Below, in pieces: positions 1 through 7,964 of a stretch of 64,000 bases of DNA (position 1 is its first letter; the number at the start of each line of letters is the position of its first letter). This stretch comes from Candidatus Poseidonia alphae. GTDB lineage: Archaea > Thermoplasmatota > Poseidoniia > Poseidoniales > Poseidoniaceae. The translations under genes and the position numbers were made by a program. Below the pieces are notes generated by a model, which saw only the letters and a program-made list of their open reading frames with translations, did not search any database and was not told the DNA's origin. The stretch covers positions 79,246 through 143,245 of the forward strand of contig DAVD01000037.1 in NCBI GenBank assembly GCA_002505405.1, in the 5' to 3' direction.

Positions 1-1
1 T

Positions 2-247
2 CGTGGCGAACGCCAAGGTGGCCGTGACGGTGGGCGCCGTGGTGAACCTCGTGAAGACAGTGGATACCATGGGCGCTCAGCTCCAAAGCGAGAGAACAAT
101 TCTCGAAGTGACGACAGTGGAGAGAACAAGGAACACAAGGGCAAAAGAGCACCCCCCCCACGTCCACGTTCCGGCCCACGCCCTTCAAGAGCGAACTTTG
201 CCCGACGCAGAGGCTCTCCTCCACGTTCATTTAAGCGAAAGAAGTGA
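2..247 (+). CDS. C-terminal tail of an RG/RGG-rich basic protein (5' truncated by window edge)
   Basis: The frame beginning at base 2 is open from the left edge to a TGA at 245-247 and encodes about 81 residues rich in Arg, Gly, Ser, Pro and Lys (RGERQGGRDGGRRGE near the start, RSFKRKK at the end). Such RG-rich disordered tails are common on RNA-binding proteins, notably DEAD-box RNA helicases. The catalytic part would lie left of the window, so the family is an inference. An overlapping frame with an ATG-less start at base 3 is open too, but its composition looks like a shadow. A 103-base gap free of genes follows. Confidence 0.55.
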   Translation, partial: RGERQGGRDGGRRGEPREDSGYHGRSAPKRENNSRSDDSGENKEHKGKRAPPPRPRSGPRPSRANFARRRGSPPRSFKRKK

Positions 248-350
248 GCCTCATCTAAGGACAGCAGTCCTTTCATGAACAACGTCTCGTTCTCGTCTGC
301 TAGACTTCGTTGATTTGATTCAAAAGTATTGGACCTAGTTCGTTCTACAC

Positions 351-1310
351 TCAAGATTGTCTTTTTCTCATTGCAAAGAACACGAACAGCAAAAGAAGTG
401 ACGTTGCTCCTGTCCCCCCATAAATCAACATTTGTTGCTCGGAAGAACTCGCTAAATCATTTGCTTCAGCCTGTTCTTCTAGCGTTTGGTTTTGAAAGAA
501 AATAACCTTTTGAGTCAAACTCACCGACATGCATTCACTGGTGTATTCGCAGCTGAATTGACTCTTGATAATCACATCAACATCTACCGTCAGAGTGTGG
601 ATCCCATCTGCGTTTAACGGCCAATCGGAACCGTCTGCTGGCGTGTTTACTGTGATTCTAAAGATTGCTGGAGGCCCGTAAGCTTCGACTTCTATCCCTG
701 TGAATGGGAGGGAAAATGCACGCATTCCATCGACAATGTCACCGTTTGTAGAAATGGTGAATTGGTCTAAGCCATTGCCTTGGTTGTAGACTTTATACTC
801 TAAACTTTCAATCGAACCCGCCTCAATTGACACAATAGGATTTTTCATTTCGAGGTTAAGTCCAGCATACTGCATGATGGCTGCCATCATGTTTACAGAA
901 CTCTCAGCGACATTGGCGGGCGGCAAACCACTTGTCTCTTGAACAGTGGCCGTGATGGTAATTGACTTTGACTGTACGGCCATTTGACCATCAGCCCTTA
1001 TGGTGACTTGGAAGTCCGACTCATCACCGGCAGCAAGGTAGATTGAGCCAGGCGCAGCGGTTGCCAATCCATCTGCGGTGACCTCAATTGCGATTTTCTC
1101 AGTGTGAGCCGAAGGATTGCTCACCGTACAATCTGCATATCCAGTCAATGCTGCTCCGGGATGGACTTCAATTTCCACGCTCCCGCTCGAGTATGGTGCA
1201 GTACAGCTTAGTTCTACTGCGGCCGCTACATTCTGTGCGGCCGAATTGTCAACTAAAGGTGATGCAAGGCTTGATGTCATCAAAATAAAAACGAGCCATA
1301 TGAGCCGCAT
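351..1310 (-). CDS. secreted protein with C-terminal membrane anchor
   Basis: This 319-residue protein has an N-terminal signal peptide (hydrophobic residues 3-17, followed by SPLVDNSAAQ) and one C-terminal transmembrane segment (about 294-313) ending in a basic RKRQS tail. The body is beta-rich with stretches such as ITITATVQETSG that resemble Ig-like/CARDB or NEW3-type adhesion and cell-surface modules. Two cysteines near residues 253 and 259 could form a disulfide. It is probably held outside the membrane by the C-terminal helix. A similar architecture recurs at 43349-44308 and at the right edge of the window. I do not recognise a specific function. Confidence 0.7.
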   Translation of the reverse strand: MRLIWLVFILMTSSLASPLVDNSAAQNVAAAVELSCTAPYSSGSVEIEVHPGAALTGYADCTVSNPSAHTEKIAIEVTADGLATAAPGSIYLAAGDESDFQVTIRADGQMAVQSKSITITATVQETSGLPPANVAESSVNMMAAIMQYAGLNLEMKNPIVSIEAGSIESLEYKVYNQGNGLDQFTISTNGDIVDGMRAFSLPFTGIEVEAYGPPAIFRITVNTPADGSDWPLNADGIHTLTVDVDVIIKSQFSCEYTSECMSVSLTQKVIFFQNQTLEEQAEANDLASSSEQQMLIYGGTGATSLLLLFVFFAMRKRQS

Positions 1311-1359
1311 GTTGAAGTCCTAATTCTACTTCTACTACATTTTGATGCCTGCAAAGTGA

Positions 1360-2004
1360 CTAAACTTTCATTAAATCCAACCGAACAACCCTTGCTTTTC
1401 CACGATGCAAATCGGACTCATTGAGCACCGTGGTTTCAACCGACGCATGAACAATTTTCATTTCAGGGGCATGTTGGCCGGTTAGCTCAGCAAGAACAGT
1501 ATCGAGGTCAAACAGCAGATCTAACGATTTTGGCCCCCCGCTGGACAAAGGAAGTTGGCTTTGATGATAGCCTTCCATGACGAAGCGCCCCCCGGATTTC
1601 AGTGCGTGAAGCATACGGGGCATATGCCGTTCACGAATCGGAGTGGGTGTATGAAACCAAGAGCAAGCAATGAGGTCATAATCTTCGCTCTCAAATGGAC
1701 GTAGCACCAAGTCATCAACATGATATTCTACAGTGACATCAAATTCTTTAGCGAGTTGCATGCACTTCTTTTCCCCTTCTTCGGAGAGGTCAAAGACCTC
1801 TGCGGCCCACCCCTTTCGAGCAGCCCATACTGCGTTTCTTCCTTCGCCATCGGCAGGAAACAGCGCCCTGGAGTTCGATTCCGGTTCCATCAAATCGATT
1901 CTATTCTTGAGCCATACGTTTGGCTCTTTGCCGTATGCGAACGCGTCCAAGCCAAATCTACGGTCCCACATCTCTGCACTGGAGCGTGTATTCTCATCCA
2001 TCAT
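1360..2004 (-). CDS. class I SAM-dependent methyltransferase (TehB/thiopurine methyltransferase-like)
   Basis: The 214-residue protein starts with the pattern MWDRRFGLDAFAYGKEPN, typical of small TehB-like methyltransferases. It continues with a SAM-binding motif I variant (LFPADGEGRNAVWAA, about 48-63), an acidic ribose-binding strand end (VFDLSEEG) and motif IV-like LIACSWFHTP. Proteins of this group methylate small molecules such as thiopurines, tellurite or selenite; the substrate here cannot be read from sequence. Its ATG overlaps the TGA of the upstream rqcH gene in an ATGA arrangement, so the two are probably translationally coupled. Confidence 0.8.
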   Translation of the reverse strand: MMDENTRSSAEMWDRRFGLDAFAYGKEPNVWLKNRIDLMEPESNSRALFPADGEGRNAVWAARKGWAAEVFDLSEEGEKKCMQLAKEFDVTVEYHVDDLVLRPFESEDYDLIACSWFHTPTPIRERHMPRMLHALKSGGRFVMEGYHQSQLPLSSGGPKSLDLLFDLDTVLAELTGQHAPEMKIVHASVETTVLNESDLHRGKARVVRLDLMKV

Positions 2005-4166
2005 TCTTCCTCCCCGACTGGACGTGGGTGTGAAAATATTCCGTGCTCCTCAACGACTTCGCACGCACCCGGAAGGACTCCGAGCAAGTCATCGGTAGAC
2101 AGCCCTGTTACCTTGTAGATTTGGTTTGCTATTCGTTCCTTCTTGGTCAGGCCAGGTCTTAAAACCGCATAACGGGGACACATCGACCGAATTTCATCAG
2201 GTGCAGCGGTTATCATGAGGGGGACTCCATTGATGGCGACGATTCCGATACCGATTTCAACATTCAAATCCTTGTACCATGTGCGTTGACCGCGAACGAT
2301 GAAGGCACCCTTTCCCACATATTCCCCTGTTTGTGCAGTCTTTGAAACTTGAGCAGGTTTTACGCTATAGACCGTTCCATGAGAGCCCCCGCTGTTCCAC
2401 GCTCTGCTCCAAGAAAGTGCGAGCATAGCAGCTTGATTCAATTTTTCTTCGTTGATGCGTTCATCTCCAAGCTTGTCAACCAGTCGGTAAGCCGGTATAT
2501 CTGCGGGTAGATGAGTTGGCCTTCGCTCTTCTAGAGCAAATCCCTGTGTCGCCCTTAGGCTGCAAGAGGGGGCCCCGTGAAGGTCTGCGTGAAGGTACAT
2601 GTCTGAGCCAGACAGATGCTTTTTGACAACGGAGTCGTTCCCTTTGGCGTCCTTGCCCCCAACCAAGAGGTGGCCTCCGCTGACCGCCCCCCATCGGTGT
2701 TGCTCAAACCACATGCGTTTGCTACGTTTCAAACGATTGAGTTTACCACTTGCTTTCTGTTTCTCTTCTTTCTTCTTTGCTCGTTTCAGTTGGCGCTCAG
2801 TTTCCTCTAAAGCCTCAACAGCACCACTGGTTTTGTTTTTTTGCTTTCTCGCAGAATCAAAATAACGTTGTGCATTCTGATAGACCGTACCGTCGAGTTC
2901 AAGTAAAACCTGAGGCCCTTTCGGTTCGTTGTTCTCATCGGGTAAAATAACATTAATTTCCCTCTTTGAAGGATTAAGCGAAGTAATCCAAGGGATCGAC
3001 TTTGAGGCTTTTTTTACAGCATCCCACCCGTTGGCTTCGACGGCTTCTTTGGTTTGGTTGAGCAGGCTTTCAACATGAGTCCAGTGTTCTTGAATCAAAT
3101 GGCCCAGACGTTGCTGTTTCTCGATCTTCACTCCAAAACCGGATAGCGCTTTTTCTTGCTGGGCCTTTCGCCGACCTAGACGGTCGGCGTCGGTTGATTG
3201 TCCACGGCCTGGTCCGGCCTGTTCAAAGCGCTCTTCTTCCCTTCGTTGCAATGCATGGGCGTCATGGTTTCCCTTCCATGCATCGACAGCCATCCTAAGT
3301 GAGGGGAAACTTACAACGGGCTTTCCTTTGTGAGCTGGCAAGAGGATGGGGGTGGCTTCCTTGGTCCGCTTCTCAAGCCATTGATGCTGTTCAACCAAAG
3401 CCAAAGCCTCGTAGCCAGACAGCCAGTTGTCTCCATCTCCTTCGTTAAGTTGAACGATAAGATGGCCGCTATCCGTCGAATCCAGGTCTTCTAACAAGGA
3501 GTTGAGTGCGTTGTATATTGCTTCAGCATCGGCTTCAGCAGGCTCCATATTTGGTTCATGCTGAGCAAGTTCACAAACCGCGTTAGCGTGTGTTCCTCCG
3601 AGGTTCGCTTTCCCTCCAAGTGTGGAAACAAGGTCACGGTCTGATTCTTGCAGGAGTGATGTTACCGCTTTCAAGTCCAAAGAGTAAGGGTCCAATGCAG
3701 CGGGAGGCGCAACGTATTCAACACCCTTTTTCAGTGTCCTTCCAGCATATGAGGCGTGAGTTAAGGGTTGAACAATAATTCCATGTTCATCTACTAGGAT
3801 GATGTTCCCGTCTCTGAAGACTTCGACATACAGCGTACGTTCCCCTCCTTTCGTATCAAAATGGAAGGACAACACTCGGTCAAAACCAACTTGATTCACA
3901 GCGGTGAGGCGAGCATTGCGGAGATGCTTTCGGAGGACCATGGCGAACGGTGGTGGAGTCATCGGCATCGGTCGGTCTCGTTGAGAGGTGTATATCCGTT
4001 CTCCACGTACCAAGACGAGGTCAGATTGGTCTGCTCCTTTCGGATTAAGGCGAAGTACGACTTGCTCATAGTGGGGCATGTATGCTTTCTTGACATAGGC
4101 ACCAGCCAGGTCGTTCAGTTCACGAGCGATCGCTCGTAAATCAAAACCTGACATTGCTTTCTTCAT
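2001..4166 (-). CDS. rqcH: RqcH/NFACT-family ribosome quality control protein
   Basis: This 721-residue protein has the full NFACT layout: NFACT-N domain (about 1-190), helix-hairpin-helix region (about 270-350), a coiled-coil rich in Lys/Glu (about 440-480) and the NFACT-R/DUF814 domain (about 490-600, with GGKDAKGNDSVVKKHLSG and DMYLHADLHGAPS). Residues D96-R97 in GFDRVLSF match the conserved Asp-Arg pair of bacterial RqcH. Known members bind obstructed large ribosomal subunits and recruit tRNA to extend C-terminal degradation tails. The call is firm; archaeal tailing activity is inferred from family. It lies in a leftward run and its stop overlaps the methyltransferase start. Confidence 0.92.
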   Translation of the reverse strand: MKKAMSGFDLRAIARELNDLAGAYVKKAYMPHYEQVVLRLNPKGADQSDLVLVRGERIYTSQRDRPMPMTPPPFAMVLRKHLRNARLTAVNQVGFDRVLSFHFDTKGGERTLYVEVFRDGNIILVDEHGIIVQPLTHASYAGRTLKKGVEYVAPPAALDPYSLDLKAVTSLLQESDRDLVSTLGGKANLGGTHANAVCELAQHEPNMEPAEADAEAIYNALNSLLEDLDSTDSGHLIVQLNEGDGDNWLSGYEALALVEQHQWLEKRTKEATPILLPAHKGKPVVSFPSLRMAVDAWKGNHDAHALQRREEERFEQAGPGRGQSTDADRLGRRKAQQEKALSGFGVKIEKQQRLGHLIQEHWTHVESLLNQTKEAVEANGWDAVKKASKSIPWITSLNPSKREINVILPDENNEPKGPQVLLELDGTVYQNAQRYFDSARKQKNKTSGAVEALEETERQLKRAKKKEEKQKASGKLNRLKRSKRMWFEQHRWGAVSGGHLLVGGKDAKGNDSVVKKHLSGSDMYLHADLHGAPSCSLRATQGFALEERRPTHLPADIPAYRLVDKLGDERINEEKLNQAAMLALSWSRAWNSGGSHGTVYSVKPAQVSKTAQTGEYVGKGAFIVRGQRTWYKDLNVEIGIGIVAINGVPLMITAAPDEIRSMCPRYAVLRPGLTKKERIANQIYKVTGLSTDDLLGVLPGACEVVEEHGIFSHPRPVGEEE

Positions 4167-4216
4167 TCTGCTACCCCCTTGTTGTTCTTGTGAAGTTGAG
4201 GTTTATTGAAGGTTCT

Positions 4217-4636
4217 TCATGCTCCGTAGGTGACGGGGTATCCAGCACTCTTCCACCCATTGATTCCAGTTTCAAGGTCGCGAACGTCGGTGTATCCGAG
4301 GTCCAGAAGCGTTTCAGCAGCGGCTTGGGATCGGTTTCCACTGCGGCAATACAGAAGAATGGTCGTGGATTTGTCATCGGGCAACTCATCGGTCCGTTCC
4401 GATATTTCATCGTGCGGGATAAGGGTCGCGTTTTCCAAATGGCCATCTGCCTCCCACTCATCTTGAGTGCGAGTGTCAAGGAGGAACGCATCTTCTTCAT
4501 CATCAATCGCCACAGCGAATTCATCAGCACCGAGCCGAACCCAATTGTCGGTTTCCGAAGTGCATCCCGCCAAACTTGCGATCGGTAGCACAAGCAACAC
4601 AAGCATTGCATGTTGCAGAATTCTTGCCTTGAACAT
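4217..4636 (-). CDS. rhodanese-domain lipoprotein
   Basis: The ATG at 4636 gives a 139-residue protein with a lipoprotein signal (hydrophobic stretch then SLAGC), so it should sit outside the membrane attached through its cysteine. The rest is one rhodanese domain (DEFAVAIDDEEDAFLLDTRTQ through GINGWKSAGYPV) with an active-site loop LLYCRSGNRSQ, meaning the catalytic cysteine is present. The frame is open further upstream, but a GGAGGGG ribosome-binding sequence precedes 4636 and the quinone oxidoreductase gene stops only 4 bases before it. Single-domain exported rhodaneses may handle persulfides or thiols; the donor and acceptor are unknown. Confidence 0.85.
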   Translation of the reverse strand: MFKARILQHAMLVLLVLPIASLAGCTSETDNWVRLGADEFAVAIDDEEDAFLLDTRTQDEWEADGHLENATLIPHDEISERTDELPDDKSTTILLYCRSGNRSQAAAETLLDLGYTDVRDLETGINGWKSAGYPVTYGA

Positions 4637-4640
4637 CAGT

Positions 4641-5678
4641 TCAATCCCCTCCGTCATCTGGTGAGAATTGTAACAGAACTTTTCCGATATTCTTGGCGTC
4701 ATGGATGTACTGGTGAGCGTCTTGAACCTGCTCTGCGGGAAATATACTGTCGACGGTTGGGTTGAGATGACCGTCTTCAATTCCAGTTAAAATTCGATTA
4801 AGCTGGGTTTGCATGACGGCCTCATCACTCCATGTGCCCATGTGGACGCCAAACACTGAACGATTTCGCGTCATCAGTCTAAGAGGGTCGAATTTAGGCG
4901 TTTTCCTCATTGCAAAGAGAGCCTTGAGAAGAGAACGTTTTGATGTGGGAGCTGCAGCAGAAAGGCCGTAGGTGTACAATCGACCACCTTCTGCAACAAC
5001 CGAAAGACTTCGCTTGAGGTGCTCTCCTCCGATTGGGTCAAGAACGTGATCGACTCCTCTTCCATCGGTTTCCTTTCGAACAATGTCAACGAAATTTTCG
5101 TTATGGCGGTCAATCGCCCGTGCCCCATACTGTTTGATGACGTCGTGTTTAGGTGCGGATGAAGTGGCCCAGACCTTGTCAACTCCAGCCCACTTGCACA
5201 GTTGGAGCGCTGCAATTCCAACGCCTCCTGCACCTCCGTGGATGAGTACGGAATGGTCTTTTTTCATATGACCCAGATGGTGGAGCATATGATGAGCGGT
5301 GAGATAGATTACCGGAATTGCAGCAGCTGATTCGAGTGATATTTTGTCAGGAAGAGCAAGAACCCTGGAGGCTTCACACGTCACGTGGCTTGCTTGTCCC
5401 CCGTTACGCATTGCGGCCACAACACGTTGTCCAAGAGCGAAGGAGGTGATACCAGGCCCGAGGGCATCAACGTAGCCGCTGACTTCGTATCCTGGAGTGA
5501 ACGGGTAGGGCGGTCGTGGATTGTAAAATCCCATTCGCATCAATAAATCAGCGAAGTTGATGCCGGCAAAGACGACTCTGATTCGGACTTCACCCTCTCC
5601 GGGTTCGGGCATGTCCATGGATTGGACGGTAATGGCGGAAACGCCTCCTGCTTTGTTGATTACGACTCTTCTCGGCAT
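4641..5678 (-). CDS. zinc-independent medium-chain NADPH:quinone oxidoreductase-like protein
   Basis: The 345-residue protein is a member of the medium-chain dehydrogenase/reductase superfamily, quinone oxidoreductase branch. Seen are the GroES-like N-terminus (GINFADLLMRMGFYNPRPPY, PGYEVSGYVDALG) and the nucleotide-binding loop HGGAGGVGIAALQL (about 146-159). The catalytic and structural zinc cysteines of alcohol dehydrogenases are lacking. Known relatives (VAT1, zeta-crystallin, Qor) reduce quinones or activated alkenes with NADPH. It lies between the NUDIX-MBL fusion (12 bases upstream) and the rhodanese lipoprotein (4 bases downstream) in the same direction, so an operon is likely. Confidence 0.85.
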   Translation of the reverse strand: MPRRVVINKAGGVSAITVQSMDMPEPGEGEVRIRVVFAGINFADLLMRMGFYNPRPPYPFTPGYEVSGYVDALGPGITSFALGQRVVAAMRNGGQASHVTCEASRVLALPDKISLESAAAIPVIYLTAHHMLHHLGHMKKDHSVLIHGGAGGVGIAALQLCKWAGVDKVWATSSAPKHDVIKQYGARAIDRHNENFVDIVRKETDGRGVDHVLDPIGGEHLKRSLSVVAEGGRLYTYGLSAAAPTSKRSLLKALFAMRKTPKFDPLRLMTRNRSVFGVHMGTWSDEAVMQTQLNRILTGIEDGHLNPTVDSIFPAEQVQDAHQYIHDAKNIGKVLLQFSPDDGGD

Positions 5679-5690
5679 GGTGTCTCCTCC

Positions 5691-7199
5691 TTATTGGTTC
5701 ACAGACCAAATCCTGTTGTTATGAGTTAGGTTTCCTTCCTCTTGATGAGCGAGCAGATGAGATAATGTTTGGTCAATTGCAAGACCAGGGTGTGCGTCTG
5801 GCGTGTCTTCATAGGCCCTTTTTGCGATATCTTCCACGACAGAATCTCCAGCGATAACAGCAGCCAATACTCGTTGGTGCCGAGCAATTCTATGGTCGAT
5901 GTAGCGTTGGATGGTTTCCTCCGGCAGAGCGATAACGGGCCCATGGCTGGGGAAAATGAGATGTGGCTTTGCATCTTTTAGTCGCTTCAACTGGGCTATG
6001 TATTCGTTCATGTTACCGGTGTGAGGGGGAATGAGTATGGTTCCAATTCCTGCAACCATATCACCCGCGATCAGCCCCGCATCTCCAAGAAGACAAACAT
6101 GGCCTGGATGATGGCCAGGGGTTATCAGGACATTCCAAGACTGGTTCCCGAGTTGAAGTACATCTCCATCAACGAGAATACGGTCGCATCGGACGCTTTG
6201 TGAAGTATATTCACTGCCCCAAATGGGAGCGTCAATTGCTTCTCGGAGCAGCCCGATATCGGCAAGATGGTCACCGTGGCTGTGAGTAAACACAACGGCC
6301 ACAAGGGTGCCCTTATGTCGGTCAATGGCGGTTGCCAGAGATTCCATGTCCTCTCGCATTCTCACGGCAGGGTCAACCAAAACATAGTCTCCTTGAGGGT
6401 CTCCCACCATGTAGGCGTTCGTGTGGTCCGCAGGCGGTAATGTAGCCGTCTTAATCGGCACGACTTCAACACCGTGAGCAAAAAGAATTGAGCGCCGTCC
6501 GGGAAGTCTTGAAGCGATGTCATCTGCAGCCTTCTCCATGTTGCGGTCAAACCGTTCAAGGGTGCGCTCGATTTCCATGAGGAGCGTGACCACGGGAGGA
6601 GCAACTTTCATCTCATAAGAACGCCATTTTGAGAGAATTTCCACGGGCTTTGCCCACATGACCTCTGTAAATTCAGTTTGAGGTTCCAAATCAATTTCAG
6701 GTACATCTTGGGATGGACCTGCGTGGTAATGGAGGAATGCATTATCAAACTGTACGGGGCCAAAGGGGGGCGTAATTCGGTGACTGAAGACCTTAATGTT
6801 CTCTCTTGACACTGGGAAAGCGTTGTTTTGAGCCATTGGAAGCCAGTTCTTTTTGTCGCTAACGATGGCCAATCTGGCTTCTGAAGGTATTGCTATTAGG
6901 CCGGTCAGTGCAGGAACAAGGCCGAGTTCTTCAGTCATCTCTCTCAAAATACAAGCGATGGTCTTGGCCTCTTCCCCTTCAAGCTGGGGGAAGCACTCTA
7001 CTGCCGCTGTATCTACCGAAGATACTCCTCCACCCGGAAAAGCCCAGTAATTTGGAAACGCTCGCATGGTTCGAGAACGCTTACCGAGGAGTACTTCGAC
7101 GCCTTCTGGACCGTCACGTGTGAGCGTCATGGTCGCAGTTGGGCGCGCTGATCGGCGCGGGGCAGGAGCGAAGTTGACACCCTTGGGTACTTCACTCAT
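5691..7199 (-). CDS. NUDIX hydrolase / metallo-beta-lactamase fusion protein
   Basis: One 502-residue chain carries two enzyme domains. Residues about 20-220 are a NUDIX hydrolase with PNYWAFPGGGV and the helix EEAKTIACILREMTEELG; the spacing between glycine loop and helix is longer than in the minimal Nudix box, as in NUDT19-type proteins. Residues about 235-500 are a metallo-beta-lactamase domain with THSHGDH, TPGHHPGH, AGDM and FPSHGP, i.e. all the usual metal ligands, close to the LACTB2/glyoxalase II-like group. NUDT7/19-like NUDIX proteins cleave CoA species, and MBL enzymes hydrolyse thioesters or RNA; a joint role in acyl-CoA/CoA turnover is inference. Confidence 0.85.
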   Translation of the reverse strand: MSEVPKGVNFAPAPRRSARPTATMTLTRDGPEGVEVLLGKRSRTMRAFPNYWAFPGGGVSSVDTAAVECFPQLEGEEAKTIACILREMTEELGLVPALTGLIAIPSEARLAIVSDKKNWLPMAQNNAFPVSRENIKVFSHRITPPFGPVQFDNAFLHYHAGPSQDVPEIDLEPQTEFTEVMWAKPVEILSKWRSYEMKVAPPVVTLLMEIERTLERFDRNMEKAADDIASRLPGRRSILFAHGVEVVPIKTATLPPADHTNAYMVGDPQGDYVLVDPAVRMREDMESLATAIDRHKGTLVAVVFTHSHGDHLADIGLLREAIDAPIWGSEYTSQSVRCDRILVDGDVLQLGNQSWNVLITPGHHPGHVCLLGDAGLIAGDMVAGIGTILIPPHTGNMNEYIAQLKRLKDAKPHLIFPSHGPVIALPEETIQRYIDHRIARHQRVLAAVIAGDSVVEDIAKRAYEDTPDAHPGLAIDQTLSHLLAHQEEGNLTHNNRIWSVNQ

Positions 7200-7241
7200 G
7201 AAGGGGCCTTGAGCGGCTTACCTTCAAGGCTTGCGTTTCTT

Positions 7242-7484
7242 TCAACCTTGACGGCGAACAAAAGCTGCACCTAGCAACGAAAGCGTGGCGAGCATCCCGG
7301 TGAAACCTGGGAGGGTTGGATTCTCGTCGCTGTACGCTTCAGCAGAGGCAGAGTAAAGCCGAACAGTGTTCCATGCTTCTTCAACACCGCCGTTGTTGTT
7401 GATGTAGACCATGTCGCCATCTGAAAGTGTTCCTGATTCATCGGCATCCAAAAAAGAGGTTTTGGCCATTTTCAGCATCATCAT
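7242..7484 (-). CDS. small EF-hand-like protein or remnant with PGF-type C-terminal anchor
   Basis: From the ATG at 7484 the frame gives about 80 residues: an Asp-rich loop (DADESGTLSDGD) resembling a calcium-binding EF-hand/dockerin loop, a short linker, then ENPTLPGFTGML followed by a hydrophobic helix and a basic end (RRQG). This C-terminus resembles the PGF-CTERM signal that archaeosortases process. There is no signal peptide, and the frame stays open to 7670 with composition that looks like a shadow of the opposite strand. It may therefore be the 3' remnant of a longer secreted protein. Start and intactness are uncertain. Confidence 0.4.
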   Translation of the reverse strand: MMMLKMAKTSFLDADESGTLSDGDMVYINNNGGVEEAWNTVRLYSASAEAYSDENPTLPGFTGMLATLSLLGAAFVRRQG

Positions 7485-7537
7485 CCATTCAAATTGGGCT
7501 CCGAGGGTAAAAATAGGGCCGATGGTACCGATGGGAT

Positions 7538-7726
7538 GTGAGTCATGAATCGGTGGAGGAGCATCTGGCCGAAATGGCCGATCTGATCGAGCAAGCAGAA
7601 GCGATGGGGATTGACCTTTGGCCAGAAACCAAACCTTCGCGCCCGTGGGCGAAATATGCGTTGGCGTCATTCATGACCATCATGATGCTCTCTTGGGTTT
7701 CGAAAGTTCTCTTTCGCTTTGTTTGA
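7538..7726 (+). CDS. small single-pass membrane protein, unknown
   Basis: A GTG-initiated 62-residue frame encodes an acidic amphipathic helix (MSHESVEEHLAEMADLIEQA), a short Pro/Trp segment (DLWPETKPSRPWAK) and one C-terminal hydrophobic segment of about 18 residues ending in KVLFRFV. Composition fits a real tail-anchored small membrane protein. It overlaps on the other strand only the doubtful upstream extension of the neighbouring leftward frame. No family was recognised. Confidence 0.45.
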   Translation: MSHESVEEHLAEMADLIEQAEAMGIDLWPETKPSRPWAKYALASFMTIMMLSWVSKVLFRFV

Positions 7727-7782
7727 GTTGAGAACCTTCTCACCGTTTATTTCAAGAAGGACTCGTTCTTCGCCAAGGATAC

Positions 7783-7855
7783 AGTCCCTTAGTGTAGCGG
7801 TCCATCATGGAGGATTCTGGTTCCTCCGACCTCGGTTCAAATCCGAGAGGGACTA
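7783..7855 (+). tRNA. tRNA-Gln (anticodon CUG)
   Basis: The 73-base segment folds as a cloverleaf: acceptor strands AGTCCCT and AGGGACT pair over 7 bases with discriminator A at 7855, the anticodon stem GAGGA/TCCTC encloses the loop TTCTGGT (anticodon CTG, reading CAG), and the T arm has the TTCAAATC loop. The CCA end is not encoded. No intron is seen. Confidence 0.93.
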
Positions 7856-7898
7856 TCCGCAAATCTCGCTTCAGTCTCGTACGGCCGCCAAGCATAAT

Positions 7899-7949
7899 TT
7901 TTAGGGTATACGAAATACTATAAGTGGGGTACTTTTAGGGCGGCCTAAA
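7899..7949 (+). promoter_or_regulatory. candidate promoter/operator of the phosphonate-type transporter operon
   Basis: Upstream of the GTG at 7965 there is a TATA-like stretch (ATACTATAAG, 7915-7924) flanked by repeats. TTTTAGGG occurs at 7899-7906 and 7933-7940; the second copy forms a perfect dyad TTTAGG-GCGG-CCTAAA (7934-7949). A smaller dyad GTAT-ACGAA-ATAC lies at 7906-7918. Position between TATA box and start codon suits a repressor site. The regulator is unknown, and this is inference from symmetry alone. Confidence 0.35.
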
Positions 7950-7964
7950 CCAGTAGGGCTTAAC

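Noticed and set aside
3..278. Open frame of about 91 residues at the left edge
   Set aside because: The overlapping frame from base 2 gives an RG-rich basic tail that looks like real protein, so the other frame is taken as its shadow.
7719..7904. Open frame of 61 residues over the tRNA-Gln gene
   Set aside because: It overlaps a well-formed tRNA and has no protein-like composition.
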